This document shows positions 50,900-60,625 of a stretch of 64,000 nucleotides of DNA, piece by piece. Under the pieces are notes generated by a model. The model was not told the DNA's origin. It did no database searches and saw only the letters and a list, made by a program, of their open reading frames with translations. Position numbers and translations under genes: made by a program. Every line of letters begins with the position of its first letter. Position 1 is the stretch's first letter. Source of the stretch: Rosistilla carotiformis (GTDB lineage Bacteria > Planctomycetota > Planctomycetia > Pirellulales > Pirellulaceae). The DNA lies in contig NZ_CP036348.1 in assembly GCF_007753095.1 (NCBI RefSeq), positions 2,232,001 through 2,296,000 on the forward strand, in the 5' to 3' direction.

Positions 50900-53800
50900 C
50901 TACGGCCGGTGTAGCTCGAATGGAAAGGTGCTCGAACTAGACGCCGTTTCGACTACAACTTTCTCTTCGCCGGTTGTTGAGTCAATAACTTTTTTTGTTG
51001 CAGCGTATCGAGCGTCGAAGCCTCGAACAGCATCGCACCAGCGGCATTTTGGTCCCAGAGGGTTATTTGCTGTCGAGTTTTGCTTTTTCCAGATTGACAG
51101 CGCATCACAAATTTCGTCTGGAAGTGGTAGCTTCGTTTCAGAATATGATGCATTGCGCACCATTTCGACGTGGTAGTACGATTCGGCCAATGGCACACAG
51201 CGGCTTAGACTATGCGGGATATCCACCAACAAATAAGGTTTATCGTCAAGCACATAAATTGCAAGGATCGGGCGAACGCCTTTTTCTTTAAGGTCCAGCG
51301 TTCCCAATGTTGCCTCCGCCTGAATCTGTAGCATTTCCTTGACTTGAGAATCACCCAGTCCCATTTTCGCTTGCATTGCGGTATCGAAATAGGGCCTCAG
51401 ATACTTGACTGCATCGGAAACCTCTTGTCGTTCTGGCGAATCGGAATCATCAGACCCCTGGTAGGACTCCAGTGCGATTCGACAAAAACTGAGCAGCAAA
51501 TCGGCATCAGCGAGCGTCTGATATTTATTTCGCTGGCCCGCGTATTTGAGAAGTATATCGGAAGCAAACAGACACAATTCAAGTTGATCGCGATGCGGTG
51601 TTGTTCCGACCTTGTCACGATATGCCAAAATACAGTCTCGCAATTTATCCTGAGCACTCGTAGATCGCGCTGACGCGGTCTTCGACTCTGTGGTCTCCTC
51701 GCATGCTTGCACGCAAAGTGTAGTGAGCGTCCCTAAGGCATCGAATAGTCCGCCGGTCTTTCCCTCACTTGAGAGATAGATTTCATCCGCAACATGGCAC
51801 ATTTGCATGGCAAGCTCGTGATCGGTGAACGGCGACGGAAGGCTTAATGCCAACGCTTGCTTGTACAGCAGTGCCGCTTTCGTACGGTCACGTGCCGAAT
51901 CTCGCAGCAGGTGAACTCGCATCATGGCCCGGCGATAGTCATCAAGGGCTTCCTTCAGGTCACGAACCTCAGGGTTACCAAAGAGGTTGCAATCCCCCAG
52001 ACGCTCTTGAGTATTGATCGTGCGAACAACGAACTGAGTCTCGATCCCAGCATCGGCAGAATCGCTCCTGAATTGACTAAAGGCAGTCTCGACGTGACGA
52101 GTGAGTTGACGATACTCATCCGCAGCCTTTTCTGTGTCACCTTGGAACCGCAATCCCATCGCGATTCCGTGGAGATTGTGCAGGTACGCCACTTTTGAGG
52201 AGTAGTCTGTTGAGTCTTTCCATCCGGCGGGAAGTTCGTTTGCGACGGAGAGAGTACACGAGTTTTCGTCATTGGAATCGAAGTCGGGTCCATCCTCACT
52301 CATGCGTGCGACAAGAATTTCGTTCGATTTTCGGAACGAACACATGGCATCTTTGATTTTCCACTGCATCATCTTGCACCACGCATCGCGGCGATAAACG
52401 TGCGCTTCGAGGAAATGCCCAGCCACGGGAGACAGGACGCCATCATGCTTTGTTTCGGCGAGTGTTTTCGCTTGATCAAGTAAGGCATTCGCTTGTTTCC
52501 AACGATTGATGCCAATCCATGCGTCAGCCTCTCCACATAATGCAAACGTCAGAAAGAAGTCCGCGTACCCCTTCTGCTTGCCGTCAAAAGTTATTTGTTT
52601 GATGTCACGGCGAGCCTGTTGGTACTGCTCGGCAGCAAGCTTTTGCTGTTTCGCCTCGCCCTGGAGGTACTGAGCGAAATCGACTCGGCACAACGCAATT
52701 AAAATTTTTCGCGAGTAATTGAATACCACTTGTTCATTATTGATCGACTGCGTCAGCGGTTCGGACTTGTTCGGTTGCATCTCAATCGCGTACATTCGCA
52801 GCGCTTGCTTATAGATTTTTTCGGCCTCATCATTGCCAAGCGAGTGTTTGACGACAGCGAGCAAGTGAACGTCGGCAGCTTTCAACGTCTTGTCAATGCT
52901 ACTGGTAGGTGAGACCGATTCGACCTTCCCCCTGGAAACTTCCGTCAATTTTTCCTTTGGGAGCAATGGATCGAGGTCCGCTTCAATCTCGGCAAGGGCT
53001 TCACGCAATTTCTTGCCACTATCGGCGTCCAACAGCAATAGCCCGTGCTTGCGTCGAAGCTTAGCAACTTCGCTCTCACCATCCTTCCATTCTCGTAGGG
53101 CAAGATCAGCGGCCTCTCGAAGGCTCTCGGCGTCAAGAAGGTCCGCTATTTTAGTACCGCGCGACACCACCTGTTGGCTGTCATAAACCTGGACCATCTC
53201 AGCTCGAATACTCGGGATGAACCACGGGCATTCCTCAAACCACCAACTTCCCTGGCGGCTGACAACCATGCCACGCAAGTAGGCTTCTTCCAGCTCTTCG
53301 ACAAGAAATTTCTTGAACTCCGCTTCACGACGCGGTTTGAACGCGAACTCGCCTTCCTTTCCCGATTGGTCCACCAGACTGCGGAGATCGGGGCGTTGGC
53401 TTTCATCAAAATACCCTTTCAGGTGACGGAGCAGAGCGTGGGCCGTTACCGGCGACTTTTGATTCTGAGCAGGCAACCGACGCAGACCGTGTAAGAATGC
53501 CGAGGTAAATTTCGAGTTGCCGTCGCGCCCGTCCGACGCAAGCTGACTAGCACGACACGACGCCATCGCTTGGAACGCGGGTGCGGCTAGTAGGCTTTTG
53601 TCCTCACGTCCACTCTCTTCACTAGTAGGTTGAAACGCAGTGGAAGAACGGTGTTGATTGAAAATCTCACCGGAGTGACAACAGTCGAGAACAAGTAACT
53701 TTTGTTTCGCCTTAATTCTTCCCAGATCGTCCATCAACCCAAAGGGAAGCCCGAACATGTTTCCTATCGGATCACCTTCCTGCAACTCGACATCCAGCGC

Positions 53801-54340
53801 GAGCATGGCGACATTATTCCCGCTTGTCGACTGCGACTCTAGTTTGATCCCATGCCCCGCGAAAAAGAAAAATACAGTGTCTTCCTCACCGGCTTCTTTG
53901 CTGACCCGCAATAATTCACGGGCGATGTTTGATTTCGTCGGGAGCTGCTCTGCGGCTGTTCCTTTGTCGTCGGTTAAGACGATCACGTGATCCGCGTCGT
54001 ATTCGTAATAGTTAGTGAGAATATTTGCGATCGACAATGCGTCGTTGGCCGCATTCGACAGGGCTGGAAGCGCTTCGCGACTACGCTCGTCACCGCCATC
54101 ACGAAGCTCATCCTGCCGAGCGGTGTAGTTCACGCCGATCAAAATTGCCCAGTTCTTGCCGCCTCGCAGGCTCTTCGTGCTAAATAACTCGTCGTCCGCA
54201 TTGGAACGGTCACCCGAAGCGATCGAGACCGTCAGGCAGAAAGAGATGGCAATGAAAAGCCTCGAAAGACCACCGAATCGGTCATATGAAAATCGACGGT
54301 TCAGTCGATCTGACGCGTCAGTAACAATGGCCCGAGACAT
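50900..54340 (-). CDS. Caspase-like (C14) protein with TPR-like region
   Basis: A 1146-residue protein. After a signal or anchor (LFIAISFCLTVSIASG) the caspase domain starts near 60 (KNWAILIGVNY). Catalytic His163 lies in FFAGHG and Cys221 in LDCCHSG, both intact. The rest is a long helical region that looks TPR-like (KAADVHLLAVVKHSLGNDEAEKIY), ending in a compact domain. Planctomycetes carry many such proteins, of uncertain role in proteolysis or signalling. It is followed on the same strand by no other gene before the TolC terminus; a second caspase gene lies upstream. Confidence 0.8.
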   Translation of the reverse strand: MSRAIVTDASDRLNRRFSYDRFGGLSRLFIAISFCLTVSIASGDRSNADDELFSTKSLRGGKNWAILIGVNYTARQDELRDGGDERSREALPALSNAANDALSIANILTNYYEYDADHVIVLTDDKGTAAEQLPTKSNIARELLRVSKEAGEEDTVFFFFAGHGIKLESQSTSGNNVAMLALDVELQEGDPIGNMFGLPFGLMDDLGRIKAKQKLLVLDCCHSGEIFNQHRSSTAFQPTSEESGREDKSLLAAPAFQAMASCRASQLASDGRDGNSKFTSAFLHGLRRLPAQNQKSPVTAHALLRHLKGYFDESQRPDLRSLVDQSGKEGEFAFKPRREAEFKKFLVEELEEAYLRGMVVSRQGSWWFEECPWFIPSIRAEMVQVYDSQQVVSRGTKIADLLDAESLREAADLALREWKDGESEVAKLRRKHGLLLLDADSGKKLREALAEIEADLDPLLPKEKLTEVSRGKVESVSPTSSIDKTLKAADVHLLAVVKHSLGNDEAEKIYKQALRMYAIEMQPNKSEPLTQSINNEQVVFNYSRKILIALCRVDFAQYLQGEAKQQKLAAEQYQQARRDIKQITFDGKQKGYADFFLTFALCGEADAWIGINRWKQANALLDQAKTLAETKHDGVLSPVAGHFLEAHVYRRDAWCKMMQWKIKDAMCSFRKSNEILVARMSEDGPDFDSNDENSCTLSVANELPAGWKDSTDYSSKVAYLHNLHGIAMGLRFQGDTEKAADEYRQLTRHVETAFSQFRSDSADAGIETQFVVRTINTQERLGDCNLFGNPEVRDLKEALDDYRRAMMRVHLLRDSARDRTKAALLYKQALALSLPSPFTDHELAMQMCHVADEIYLSSEGKTGGLFDALGTLTTLCVQACEETTESKTASARSTSAQDKLRDCILAYRDKVGTTPHRDQLELCLFASDILLKYAGQRNKYQTLADADLLLSFCRIALESYQGSDDSDSPERQEVSDAVKYLRPYFDTAMQAKMGLGDSQVKEMLQIQAEATLGTLDLKEKGVRPILAIYVLDDKPYLLVDIPHSLSRCVPLAESYYHVEMVRNASYSETKLPLPDEICDALSIWKKQNSTANNPLGPKCRWCDAVRGFDARYAATKKVIDSTTGEEKVVVETASSSSTFPFELHRP

Positions 54341-54509
54341 TTCTAAACACCTTGAAAATACTTTTTTCCTGCCAAGTAGTTGAGCATCCCTCTAGCGTAC
54401 TGGTTGCGATTCGCGTCCGCAAACCTTTCCTTCACGCAGCATCGCAAAAACACGCACCTTTCTGACCATTCCTTTCGGTCTATTCCTCGCAGCTGCCAGA
54501 CTTCAACGA

Positions 54510-56573
54510 CTACGGGAGTTCTGCGGGTGCGTTCTCCGAAACCATCCACGAGATGATTGACATCTGAGGCTCTTGATTGGCTCCACCGGTACGAAATTTT
54601 TCATTCCCAAACGTCGCTTGGAAGAGTTGCTGTTCAAAGGGCGTTACGGGAGTAAACCCTCGCTTTTTGTCTACCGGATCGCCAAGCTTCTGTTGATCGA
54701 GACCTGAATAATTTAACTGATGCTTAACTCTTCCCTCATGAGGAATCCCGACCAGGACCAATCCATTCTGACCCCACATCCTTTCATTGATCGTCATTTC
54801 AAACAGTGGAAGCGTTGTTGGACGGGTGACTCCTTGCGCCGGTTTGATGGAGTCAGACATTTGGCTGGTAATTCGATATCGTGAGCTGATAAAGAACACT
54901 GCAAACGAAGCGTCATACGCTCCTTCATTAACGACTTCGACACGTAATACATCTCCTGCCCTGATCTCATCAGAGGACGTGTCTCCGTTTACCTTTGTCA
55001 CCTTCAGTTTTATGTCGTGCGTTGTGGAGCCACTTGGCCCGTAGGCTGCCGCGAGACGCTGAAGGTTTTGACAACTGTAAACACGACGTAGGTCTCGCTC
55101 GACGGCATCGGCGAGTTCACGAATCGCGAGCGTCGACGGATAGCGTACGCTCGGCTCCCGTTGAAGTTCCTTTGCGGTTGGCATCCTGTCGCCGATTGTC
55201 AAAGCAACGCTGTTCGGAACCAACAGTCGTTCCGTATCGTCTATGAAAAGACTCCAACCCTGAGTGCCATTCGTGGGATTGACGCGAAAAATGCTTAAAG
55301 GATCAGATGCCTTTTCGCGCAGTACAGATAAAAATGAATCATCTCTATTTCCGCGCAAATCGTGCAGCGTTAAAGCAACTCTCAACTCGCCGATCTCTTG
55401 ACTGACGACACGGCATGTCGCATTGTTGGGAAATCGACTCAATTGGACGGGCTCGCCGATGTCGGCATAGGACACGCTTTCGACCTCTCCCGTGGTTGCA
55501 GTGACTTGCGTCACCTTGAGGTAACCGATGGGCGATTCTTGCTTGCGATCTTTCGGCACGTACACGGCCAAGATCGCGTTGGGTGTTAAACCTGCTAGCT
55601 GACCACCAGCGACCGACACGTTTCCATCAATGTTTTCCACACGCAGCGCGGCGGCCTGAGGCCATCTTTCAAAGCCAAGGACTTCTTGAGTTAAATTGCC
55701 TTCACAGAAAGGAGTCGGCCAAGTTCTTCCAAGGGCTCGGTATCGCTCGATGATACCTCGACGCAGTTCTTCGTATGACAGCTTGGCATCTCGATCCGCA
55801 CGATGCTGTTCCAAACACTGAAGCAGACAATAGGTGAATAGTCCGTGTGGTACCGGCTCGCCATCGGATTTATCCAATGTCCTGTCTTCGATGGCCTGCT
55901 CGTAGGCTTGGCAGGCATAGAAAGCCACGACATTGGATCGTCCATCGTCACCGGACATGGGCAATTCCCAGCCCACGTCTTTGTTGCTTTTAGGCAAGAT
56001 TGGTTTGCGCAACTTTTCGCTTGCCGGAGCGATACCTCGCACCGTCTCGTTTGGATTAACGCCGCGAGTCATTGTTCCGGAAAAACAACTATCAAAAATG
56101 ATCCAAGTATGGATGCCTTTGCGGTCTAGTTCTGACAACCAGTCTCCAATCTGGTCGTCGAGTATGACATCTGTTTCATCGACAGGCATGAAAAACTCGT
56201 CCATCCCGTCATTCTCGGTCTCGCATGAGCGTTGCCCACCGTGACCAGACATGTAAATCAACAAGACATCCGAATCGGTGTCCGCCGCCCAGTCTGCTGC
56301 GACGACCGTCTCAAATGCCGCGTGAATGTTGTCGTAGGTGGGCGGCTTAGTCGTGGGATCGGCATCACTGAGAACAGTCAAATTGTCTGGCCCAAAACCA
56401 AACCGAGGTGTCGCCAATGTTTCATTGAGTAAGGCAACATCGACTCCGCTGCCGTGTAAATCACCCTGTGTTTTGTAGTCGGAGCATCCAATCAACAGAG
56501 CATGCCGCGCGGCGTTTGCTTGCTGAGAGATTGCGATCCACAGAACGCATGAGATAAGAACGAGTCGAATCAT
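54510..56573 (-). CDS. Caspase-like (C14) secreted protein with DUF4384-like domain
   Basis: A 687-residue protein from ATG 56573, where AAAGG precedes it and a signal peptide begins (MIRLVLISCVLWIAISQQANA). The caspase domain has His111 in YMSGHGG and Cys163 in FDSCFSG. The middle part is beta-rich, and residues about 510-630 (LKVTKVNGDTSSDEIRAGD, then YDASFAVFFIS) look like DUF4384. An N-terminal extension from 56627 is unlikely. It is upstream of the other caspase gene on the same strand. Confidence 0.8.
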   Translation of the reverse strand: MIRLVLISCVLWIAISQQANAARHALLIGCSDYKTQGDLHGSGVDVALLNETLATPRFGFGPDNLTVLSDADPTTKPPTYDNIHAAFETVVAADWAADTDSDVLLIYMSGHGGQRSCETENDGMDEFFMPVDETDVILDDQIGDWLSELDRKGIHTWIIFDSCFSGTMTRGVNPNETVRGIAPASEKLRKPILPKSNKDVGWELPMSGDDGRSNVVAFYACQAYEQAIEDRTLDKSDGEPVPHGLFTYCLLQCLEQHRADRDAKLSYEELRRGIIERYRALGRTWPTPFCEGNLTQEVLGFERWPQAAALRVENIDGNVSVAGGQLAGLTPNAILAVYVPKDRKQESPIGYLKVTQVTATTGEVESVSYADIGEPVQLSRFPNNATCRVVSQEIGELRVALTLHDLRGNRDDSFLSVLREKASDPLSIFRVNPTNGTQGWSLFIDDTERLLVPNSVALTIGDRMPTAKELQREPSVRYPSTLAIRELADAVERDLRRVYSCQNLQRLAAAYGPSGSTTHDIKLKVTKVNGDTSSDEIRAGDVLRVEVVNEGAYDASFAVFFISSRYRITSQMSDSIKPAQGVTRPTTLPLFEMTINERMWGQNGLVLVGIPHEGRVKHQLNYSGLDQQKLGDPVDKKRGFTPVTPFEQQLFQATFGNEKFRTGGANQEPQMSIISWMVSENAPAELP

Positions 56574-56592
56574 TGCAATACCTTTTCGCTTC

Positions 56593-56624
56593 CCACGACT
56601 GGGCTTAGGAAAGCCCAGTCGTGG
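56593..56624 (-). terminator. Strong hairpin between genes
   Basis: CCACGACTGGGCTT pairs perfectly with AAGCCCAGTCGTGG over 14 bases around an AGGA loop. It lies 22 bases after the stop of the upstream minus-strand His-rich gene and just before the caspase start, so it probably ends the former or protects the mRNA. Confidence 0.6.
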
Positions 56625-56645
56625 CATCTGTTGATTGACCGTGAC

Positions 56646-57341
56646 CTACCAAGGGTGGTGGGGATGGGGCGGATTCAGCCGAAACACCCAGTAGTGATGA
56701 TGGCCTTCGATGTGATTATGCCAACGATGCCCCTCGTGATCCCGAGCGTCCAGGTAATGAGCACCGTGAACATGAAACTGGCGATAGCCGTGGCCTTCGA
56801 CGTGTCCCATTTCACGACCATTCACATACACGTGTACTTCATCGTGGTTGTGCCGATTGTCAACTACGAGCGTTCCATCGAGGTCTTTCGTTGCGTCGCC
56901 TTCTTTGGGCATCTTGTGTGCCGCCGCCTTGGCCGCTTTCATCAATTTATCGCCCAGGTCGCCACCGATGAGCTTTGCCGCTGTTGCGATTTCAGTCGGA
57001 TTGCCGCGTTGTTCTGCAAGTTCCACTGCTTCTTCTTGTAACTGCGACGATGTCAAAGACGCTTGTTTTTCCGACAGCGATTCAGCAGCCGATAACAACT
57101 TTGCTGCCAGCAGCAAGTCAATCGGTTGGGCGGCTAATCGTGCCGCGTCAATCTTTGCACCCAGATCATTGATCGCGCTAAGTGAAACGCCAAGTTCGCT
57201 ACCAAAGTCAACGAATTTTGCTTGCTTGACCGATTCCGACTTGAGTTCGACGACCTTTGCCTCGTCAGGGGTCCTGTCTTGGGCAATTGCAGTTGTCGCG
57301 ATCAAGACCGCGACCGTGGAAAGGGAAAGGAGTTTGTGCAT
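56646..57341 (-). CDS. Secreted His-rich protein
   Basis: A 231-residue protein. ATG 57341 is chosen because GAGG stands 8 bases before it and a signal peptide starts there (MHKLLSLSTVAVLIATTAIA). The middle is helical (LLAAKLLSAAESLSEKQASL) and the end is His-rich (HVEGHGYRQFHVHGAHYLD, HNHIEGHHHYW). A frame from 57518 is upstream non-coding. It is divergent from the sigma gene and could be a metal-binding or stress protein. Confidence 0.65.
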   Translation of the reverse strand: MHKLLSLSTVAVLIATTAIAQDRTPDEAKVVELKSESVKQAKFVDFGSELGVSLSAINDLGAKIDAARLAAQPIDLLLAAKLLSAAESLSEKQASLTSSQLQEEAVELAEQRGNPTEIATAAKLIGGDLGDKLMKAAKAAAHKMPKEGDATKDLDGTLVVDNRHNHDEVHVYVNGREMGHVEGHGYRQFHVHGAHYLDARDHEGHRWHNHIEGHHHYWVFRLNPPHPHHPW

Positions 57342-57426
57342 TGTCATTACCTCATACTGTGCTGGCAAAATGGGAGTGGGCGATCCGTCGAGAAAGGGAA
57401 TATCCTGTTGTGAAATACGACCGCTT

Positions 57427-57500
57427 GCCTCGAAGTTGGCGTCATCTTCGAGGCGGCCCTCCGCCTGGTGATTGTACGCCACCATTGGCTGGGGTACAAT
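57427..57500. promoter_or_regulatory. Divergent regulatory region with overlapping hairpins
   Basis: GCCTCGAAG (57427-57435) pairs with CTTCGAGGC (57446-57454), and AGGCGG (57451-57456) can alternatively pair with CCGCCT (57461-57466), sharing the AGGC bases. ATTGTAC (57471-57477) and GTACAAT (57494-57500) form a further inverted repeat. The region separates the His-rich and sigma genes. Confidence 0.35.
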
Positions 57501-57646
57501 CGTTCGGTGGGCAGACAAATCTGGGTGCGGCGGTCAATCACTTCACACTCACCATCAATGTCGTTAGCCCTACCAAGCGGAAAGGAATCCGAAAATTTCA
57601 CAAAGGTGTATTGGCAGACACGCATTGACGAGCGAGAGAATCATCA

Positions 57647-58276
57647 ATGAGCAAGCAAAGCATTGAAATCGCGCCGTCCTCGTCGAGAGAAAACCAGTCG
57701 CGGGACAAACTTTCCGATTTGCTTGCGTTGCTGTCACAGAGCAATTCAGACGCCTTGAGCCAGATCATGGAAAGTTACGGAACCGAGATTCGACGATTTA
57801 TTCGTTTCCGAATGCGAGATTCTGTTCTTCGGCGGCTGCACGATTCCATTGATGTAGAGCAGTCTGTCTTTCGGCGGTTCTTCAAACGTACTGGTACTGG
57901 CGATTTGAATTTGGCCACCGAGGACGAACTGCGGGCCTATTTGTTCACGCTTGCCAAACATCGCGTCAACGAACTGAAGCGAGAGCAATCAGCACAGAAA
58001 CGAAAAGCAAACTTCGTCGAGGAGGATTCCAGTTTTCAACTGGGACAGCTCGCCGGGGCCGACGGCGCGACCGATTCTGCGGCGGCGGAATCCGAGTTGA
58101 TGATGGAAGTGCGCTCCATCGTCGGAACGGATGATTGGGAAGCGGTCGTCCAGCGACTCGAAGGGCGAACGTGGAAAGAGGTGGCTCGGGATCGTGGAAC
58201 CAAGCCGGACACACTTCGCAAACGATTACAAACCGCATTGCAGCTCGTGAAGAACCGACTGACGAGCACAGAATGA
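57647..58276 (+). CDS. ECF-type RNA polymerase sigma factor
   Basis: A 209-residue protein with sigma region 2 (ALSQIMESYGTEIRRFIRFRM, then SVLRRLHDSIDVEQSVFRRFF) and region 4 near the end (EGRTWKEVARDRGTKPDTLRKRLQTALQ), the HTH that reads the -35 box. It stands six bases before the Ser/Thr kinase gene, so the pair is cotranscribed, as is common in planctomycetes where the kinase probably controls sigma activity. It may govern the neighbouring His-rich genes. Confidence 0.85.
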   Translation: MSKQSIEIAPSSSRENQSRDKLSDLLALLSQSNSDALSQIMESYGTEIRRFIRFRMRDSVLRRLHDSIDVEQSVFRRFFKRTGTGDLNLATEDELRAYLFTLAKHRVNELKREQSAQKRKANFVEEDSSFQLGQLAGADGATDSAAAESELMMEVRSIVGTDDWEAVVQRLEGRTWKEVARDRGTKPDTLRKRLQTALQLVKNRLTSTE

Positions 58277-58282
58277 ACCAGC

Positions 58283-60139
58283 ATGACTAACAACGATTTT
58301 CAACAACTGCTCGATCAAGTCGACTCGGTGCCAGCGAGCGACATCACTGCACGCATCGAATCGCTGTTGGCATCTCATCACGACACGCTCGATCATGGGC
58401 AGCAAGTCGATTTGCTCTATTTGGAATATCTGACCCGCACTTCCGCTGGCGACTCGAACGTCGTGGACGTCTTGCGAAAAAGGCATCCGAGTCTCGAAAC
58501 TGACATTGTTCGTCAAATCAAAGTCGACACCGAACTGTCTCGATGGGATGACACGTCGATAGCGCCCCCGCCAAACGATTCGACCGAATCATCCCATCGT
58601 CCGGCAGGTCACTGCATCGGCGACTACACGGTGCTGGAACAGATAGGCGAAGGGGCGCAGGCGGAAGTTTTTCGAGTCGTGCATCCGCAGCTACGTTGCG
58701 AGTTGGCACTGAAGGTCAGCAAACATCAATCGGAGAAAGCCGGACGGATTCTCGATGAGGGTCGTCTTTTGGTGACGGTGAACGATCCCGGTATTGCTCG
58801 GGTGATCGACGCCGGAATTTGGGATGACCGGCCGTTCATCGTTTCGGAACTCGTTCGCGGCACGACGCTGCAAAAACGCGTCGAGCAGAATTCTCTAACC
58901 ACGCAACAGTTGATTGAGTTCGTTGCTGAAATATCGCGCACGCTCGGCAAGCTGCACGATCAAGGCATCGTTCATTGCGACGTCAAGCCGACCAATGTTC
59001 TATTTGATTCGCAAGGGCAACCCAAGCTGATCGACTTTGGGATGGCTGTCGACCATTCTACCGACGGCTGGGATGCGGATTCCATTCTTCGCGATGCCCA
59101 TGCCGGTGGCACGCTTGCTTTCATGGCTCCCGAATTGTTCGCGGACTCAGAAGAATCAAACGGTCAATCCGACGATGCTTCGCGATCGCGTGGACCTGCC
59201 AACGACGTGTTTTCGCTCGGTGGTTTGTTGTATTTTGGTTTAGTTGGCCGCCATCCTTACGCATCCAAGACGTCGGGCGAGATCATTGATGCGGTGGCCA
59301 GTGGCGACTGGGACCGACAGGCCCTTCGAGACTCGGGAGCACCTCTGGCTTTACAGAAAGCTTGCGATCGAGCAATGCAATTGCGACCGAGCGAACGCAT
59401 CGAATCCGCACAACGATTCGCCGATTCGCTCGACGGTTGGTTGGCACGCACTCGCAGAAAGGATGGCCGCCGTATCGCCTTGTTCGCAATTCCTTTGATC
59501 GCGTTGTTGTGCGTCGGATGGTTGGCGTGGCCAAGCCAGCAGAGTGAAACGCATACCGCGCAGCCGCTCTTGAGTTTGCCGTCGATCGAGGCGGTTGAGC
59601 GTTTCGGCAATTTGGACATCAAGGTCTGGGCGGAGGAACGTGCTTTCGAGTTGGTCAATCGGGTGCCCGTTCAATCGGGCGAGCAGATTCAGGTCAATGC
59701 ACCGCTGCGCGCGCATCACCATGGCGAACTTTGGTTAATCGGTAGCGACGGCGAAACGAACCGGCTTGCCGAATTTGCACCGCTAGGCGAATCCCGCTGG
59801 GTGCATTTCCCATCGGACTCAGAGAGAGCGGTTCCATTGGTTGGCCCGGCTGGTAGCGAGGCGGTGGTATGGATCGAATCGGCGAGCCCGCTTTCGGCGC
59901 GAGATGTTCAGGTGATGTTGGGTCAACCGAAAAACTGGCCAGGCTTGGGGAACGCCACCGTGTTTCGCCTCGTCGATGGACAACTACGAGTTGAACAGGA
60001 CGATCGAGCGTTTGGGCAAAGTACGGAATTGGAATCACCCGATGCGGTCGTTCAGAAACACTTGCGAGCGGTCACGAAGGAACTTCAATCGCAGGGAAAA
60101 CACGTGGAAATCGTCGCTTTCTCACATATCGCAGAATAA
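58283..60139 (+). CDS. Membrane Ser/Thr protein kinase
   Basis: A 618-residue kinase. Residues 112-390 are the Hanks-type domain with IGEGAQAEVF, Lys in LALKVSKH, catalytic HCDVKPTN (Asp at about 232, Arg of HRD replaced by Cys), LIDFGMA and GTLAFMAPE. One membrane segment (IALFAIPLIALLCVGWLAW, about 398-416) leads to an outer domain of unknown fold. The Cys in place of the HRD Arg may affect activation. The ECF sigma gene directly precedes it. Confidence 0.85.
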   Translation: MTNNDFQQLLDQVDSVPASDITARIESLLASHHDTLDHGQQVDLLYLEYLTRTSAGDSNVVDVLRKRHPSLETDIVRQIKVDTELSRWDDTSIAPPPNDSTESSHRPAGHCIGDYTVLEQIGEGAQAEVFRVVHPQLRCELALKVSKHQSEKAGRILDEGRLLVTVNDPGIARVIDAGIWDDRPFIVSELVRGTTLQKRVEQNSLTTQQLIEFVAEISRTLGKLHDQGIVHCDVKPTNVLFDSQGQPKLIDFGMAVDHSTDGWDADSILRDAHAGGTLAFMAPELFADSEESNGQSDDASRSRGPANDVFSLGGLLYFGLVGRHPYASKTSGEIIDAVASGDWDRQALRDSGAPLALQKACDRAMQLRPSERIESAQRFADSLDGWLARTRRKDGRRIALFAIPLIALLCVGWLAWPSQQSETHTAQPLLSLPSIEAVERFGNLDIKVWAEERAFELVNRVPVQSGEQIQVNAPLRAHHHGELWLIGSDGETNRLAEFAPLGESRWVHFPSDSERAVPLVGPAGSEAVVWIESASPLSARDVQVMLGQPKNWPGLGNATVFRLVDGQLRVEQDDRAFGQSTELESPDAVVQKHLRAVTKELQSQGKHVEIVAFSHIAE

Positions 60140-60191
60140 ATTTTGAATATCCTTTCCGCTGCGAACTCGCTTTCGCATTGTCTTTGTTGTC

Positions 60192-60207
60192 GGGCTTAAT
60201 GAAGCCC
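60192..60207 (+). terminator. Short hairpin after kinase gene
   Basis: GGGCTT pairs with AAGCCC around a 4-base loop, 53 bases past the kinase stop and within the leader of the next gene. It may be a weak terminator. Its core is the same as in the hairpin at 56593-56624. Confidence 0.35.
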
Positions 60208-60243
60208 ATTCACAAAGTCTCCCGCAGAGAAAAGGTTACAATC

Positions 60244-60573
60244 ATGTTGTCGATCACCAAAAAAGTGCTGCCCGTCGTCGCCTTGGCAGCCGCATTCACC
60301 CTCGGTTTTGGCGGTGAAGCTCAGGCTGGGCACGGTCATGTGATTCACGGTGGCGGCCACCATGGAAGCCATCACGGCGGTCATGTGTATCCGTCGCAAC
60401 CTTCTTTCCATGTGCCGGGACATCACCTATCGCACGACATCCAGTGGTATCAACCGCGTTTCCACGATACCACGCACCTCGATTACCACGCTCCGTCGTT
60501 CCAACGTCATGGAAATCACTTTCACTACCAACCCGGTCACTACGACATTCACCGCACCGGACACTGGCACTGA
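60244..60573 (+). CDS. Secreted His-rich protein
   Basis: A 109-residue protein. ATG 60244 follows AAAAGG and begins a signal peptide (VLPVVALAAAFTLGFGGEAQA). The mature part is His/Gly-rich (GHGHVIHGGGHHGSHHGGH) and then has regularly spaced His pairs (HGNHFHYQPGHYDIHRTGHWH). Metal binding is likely. Its position after the sigma-kinase pair suggests it is a target of that sigma factor. Confidence 0.65.
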   Translation: MLSITKKVLPVVALAAAFTLGFGGEAQAGHGHVIHGGGHHGSHHGGHVYPSQPSFHVPGHHLSHDIQWYQPRFHDTTHLDYHAPSFQRHGNHFHYQPGHYDIHRTGHWH

Positions 60574-60594
60574 TCTTGCCTGCGGGAAAAGCTG

Positions 60595-60625
60595 GCCACC
60601 GGAATGCTCCGGTGGCGCTTTGTGG
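60595..60625 (+). terminator. Terminator hairpin
   Basis: GCCACCGGA (60595-60603) pairs with TCCGGTGGC (60608-60616) around ATGC, followed by a weak T/G-rich run. It ends the His-rich gene. From 60626 to 60942 I see no gene; an AT-richer stretch near 60870-60890 may carry a promoter for the next operon. Confidence 0.65.
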
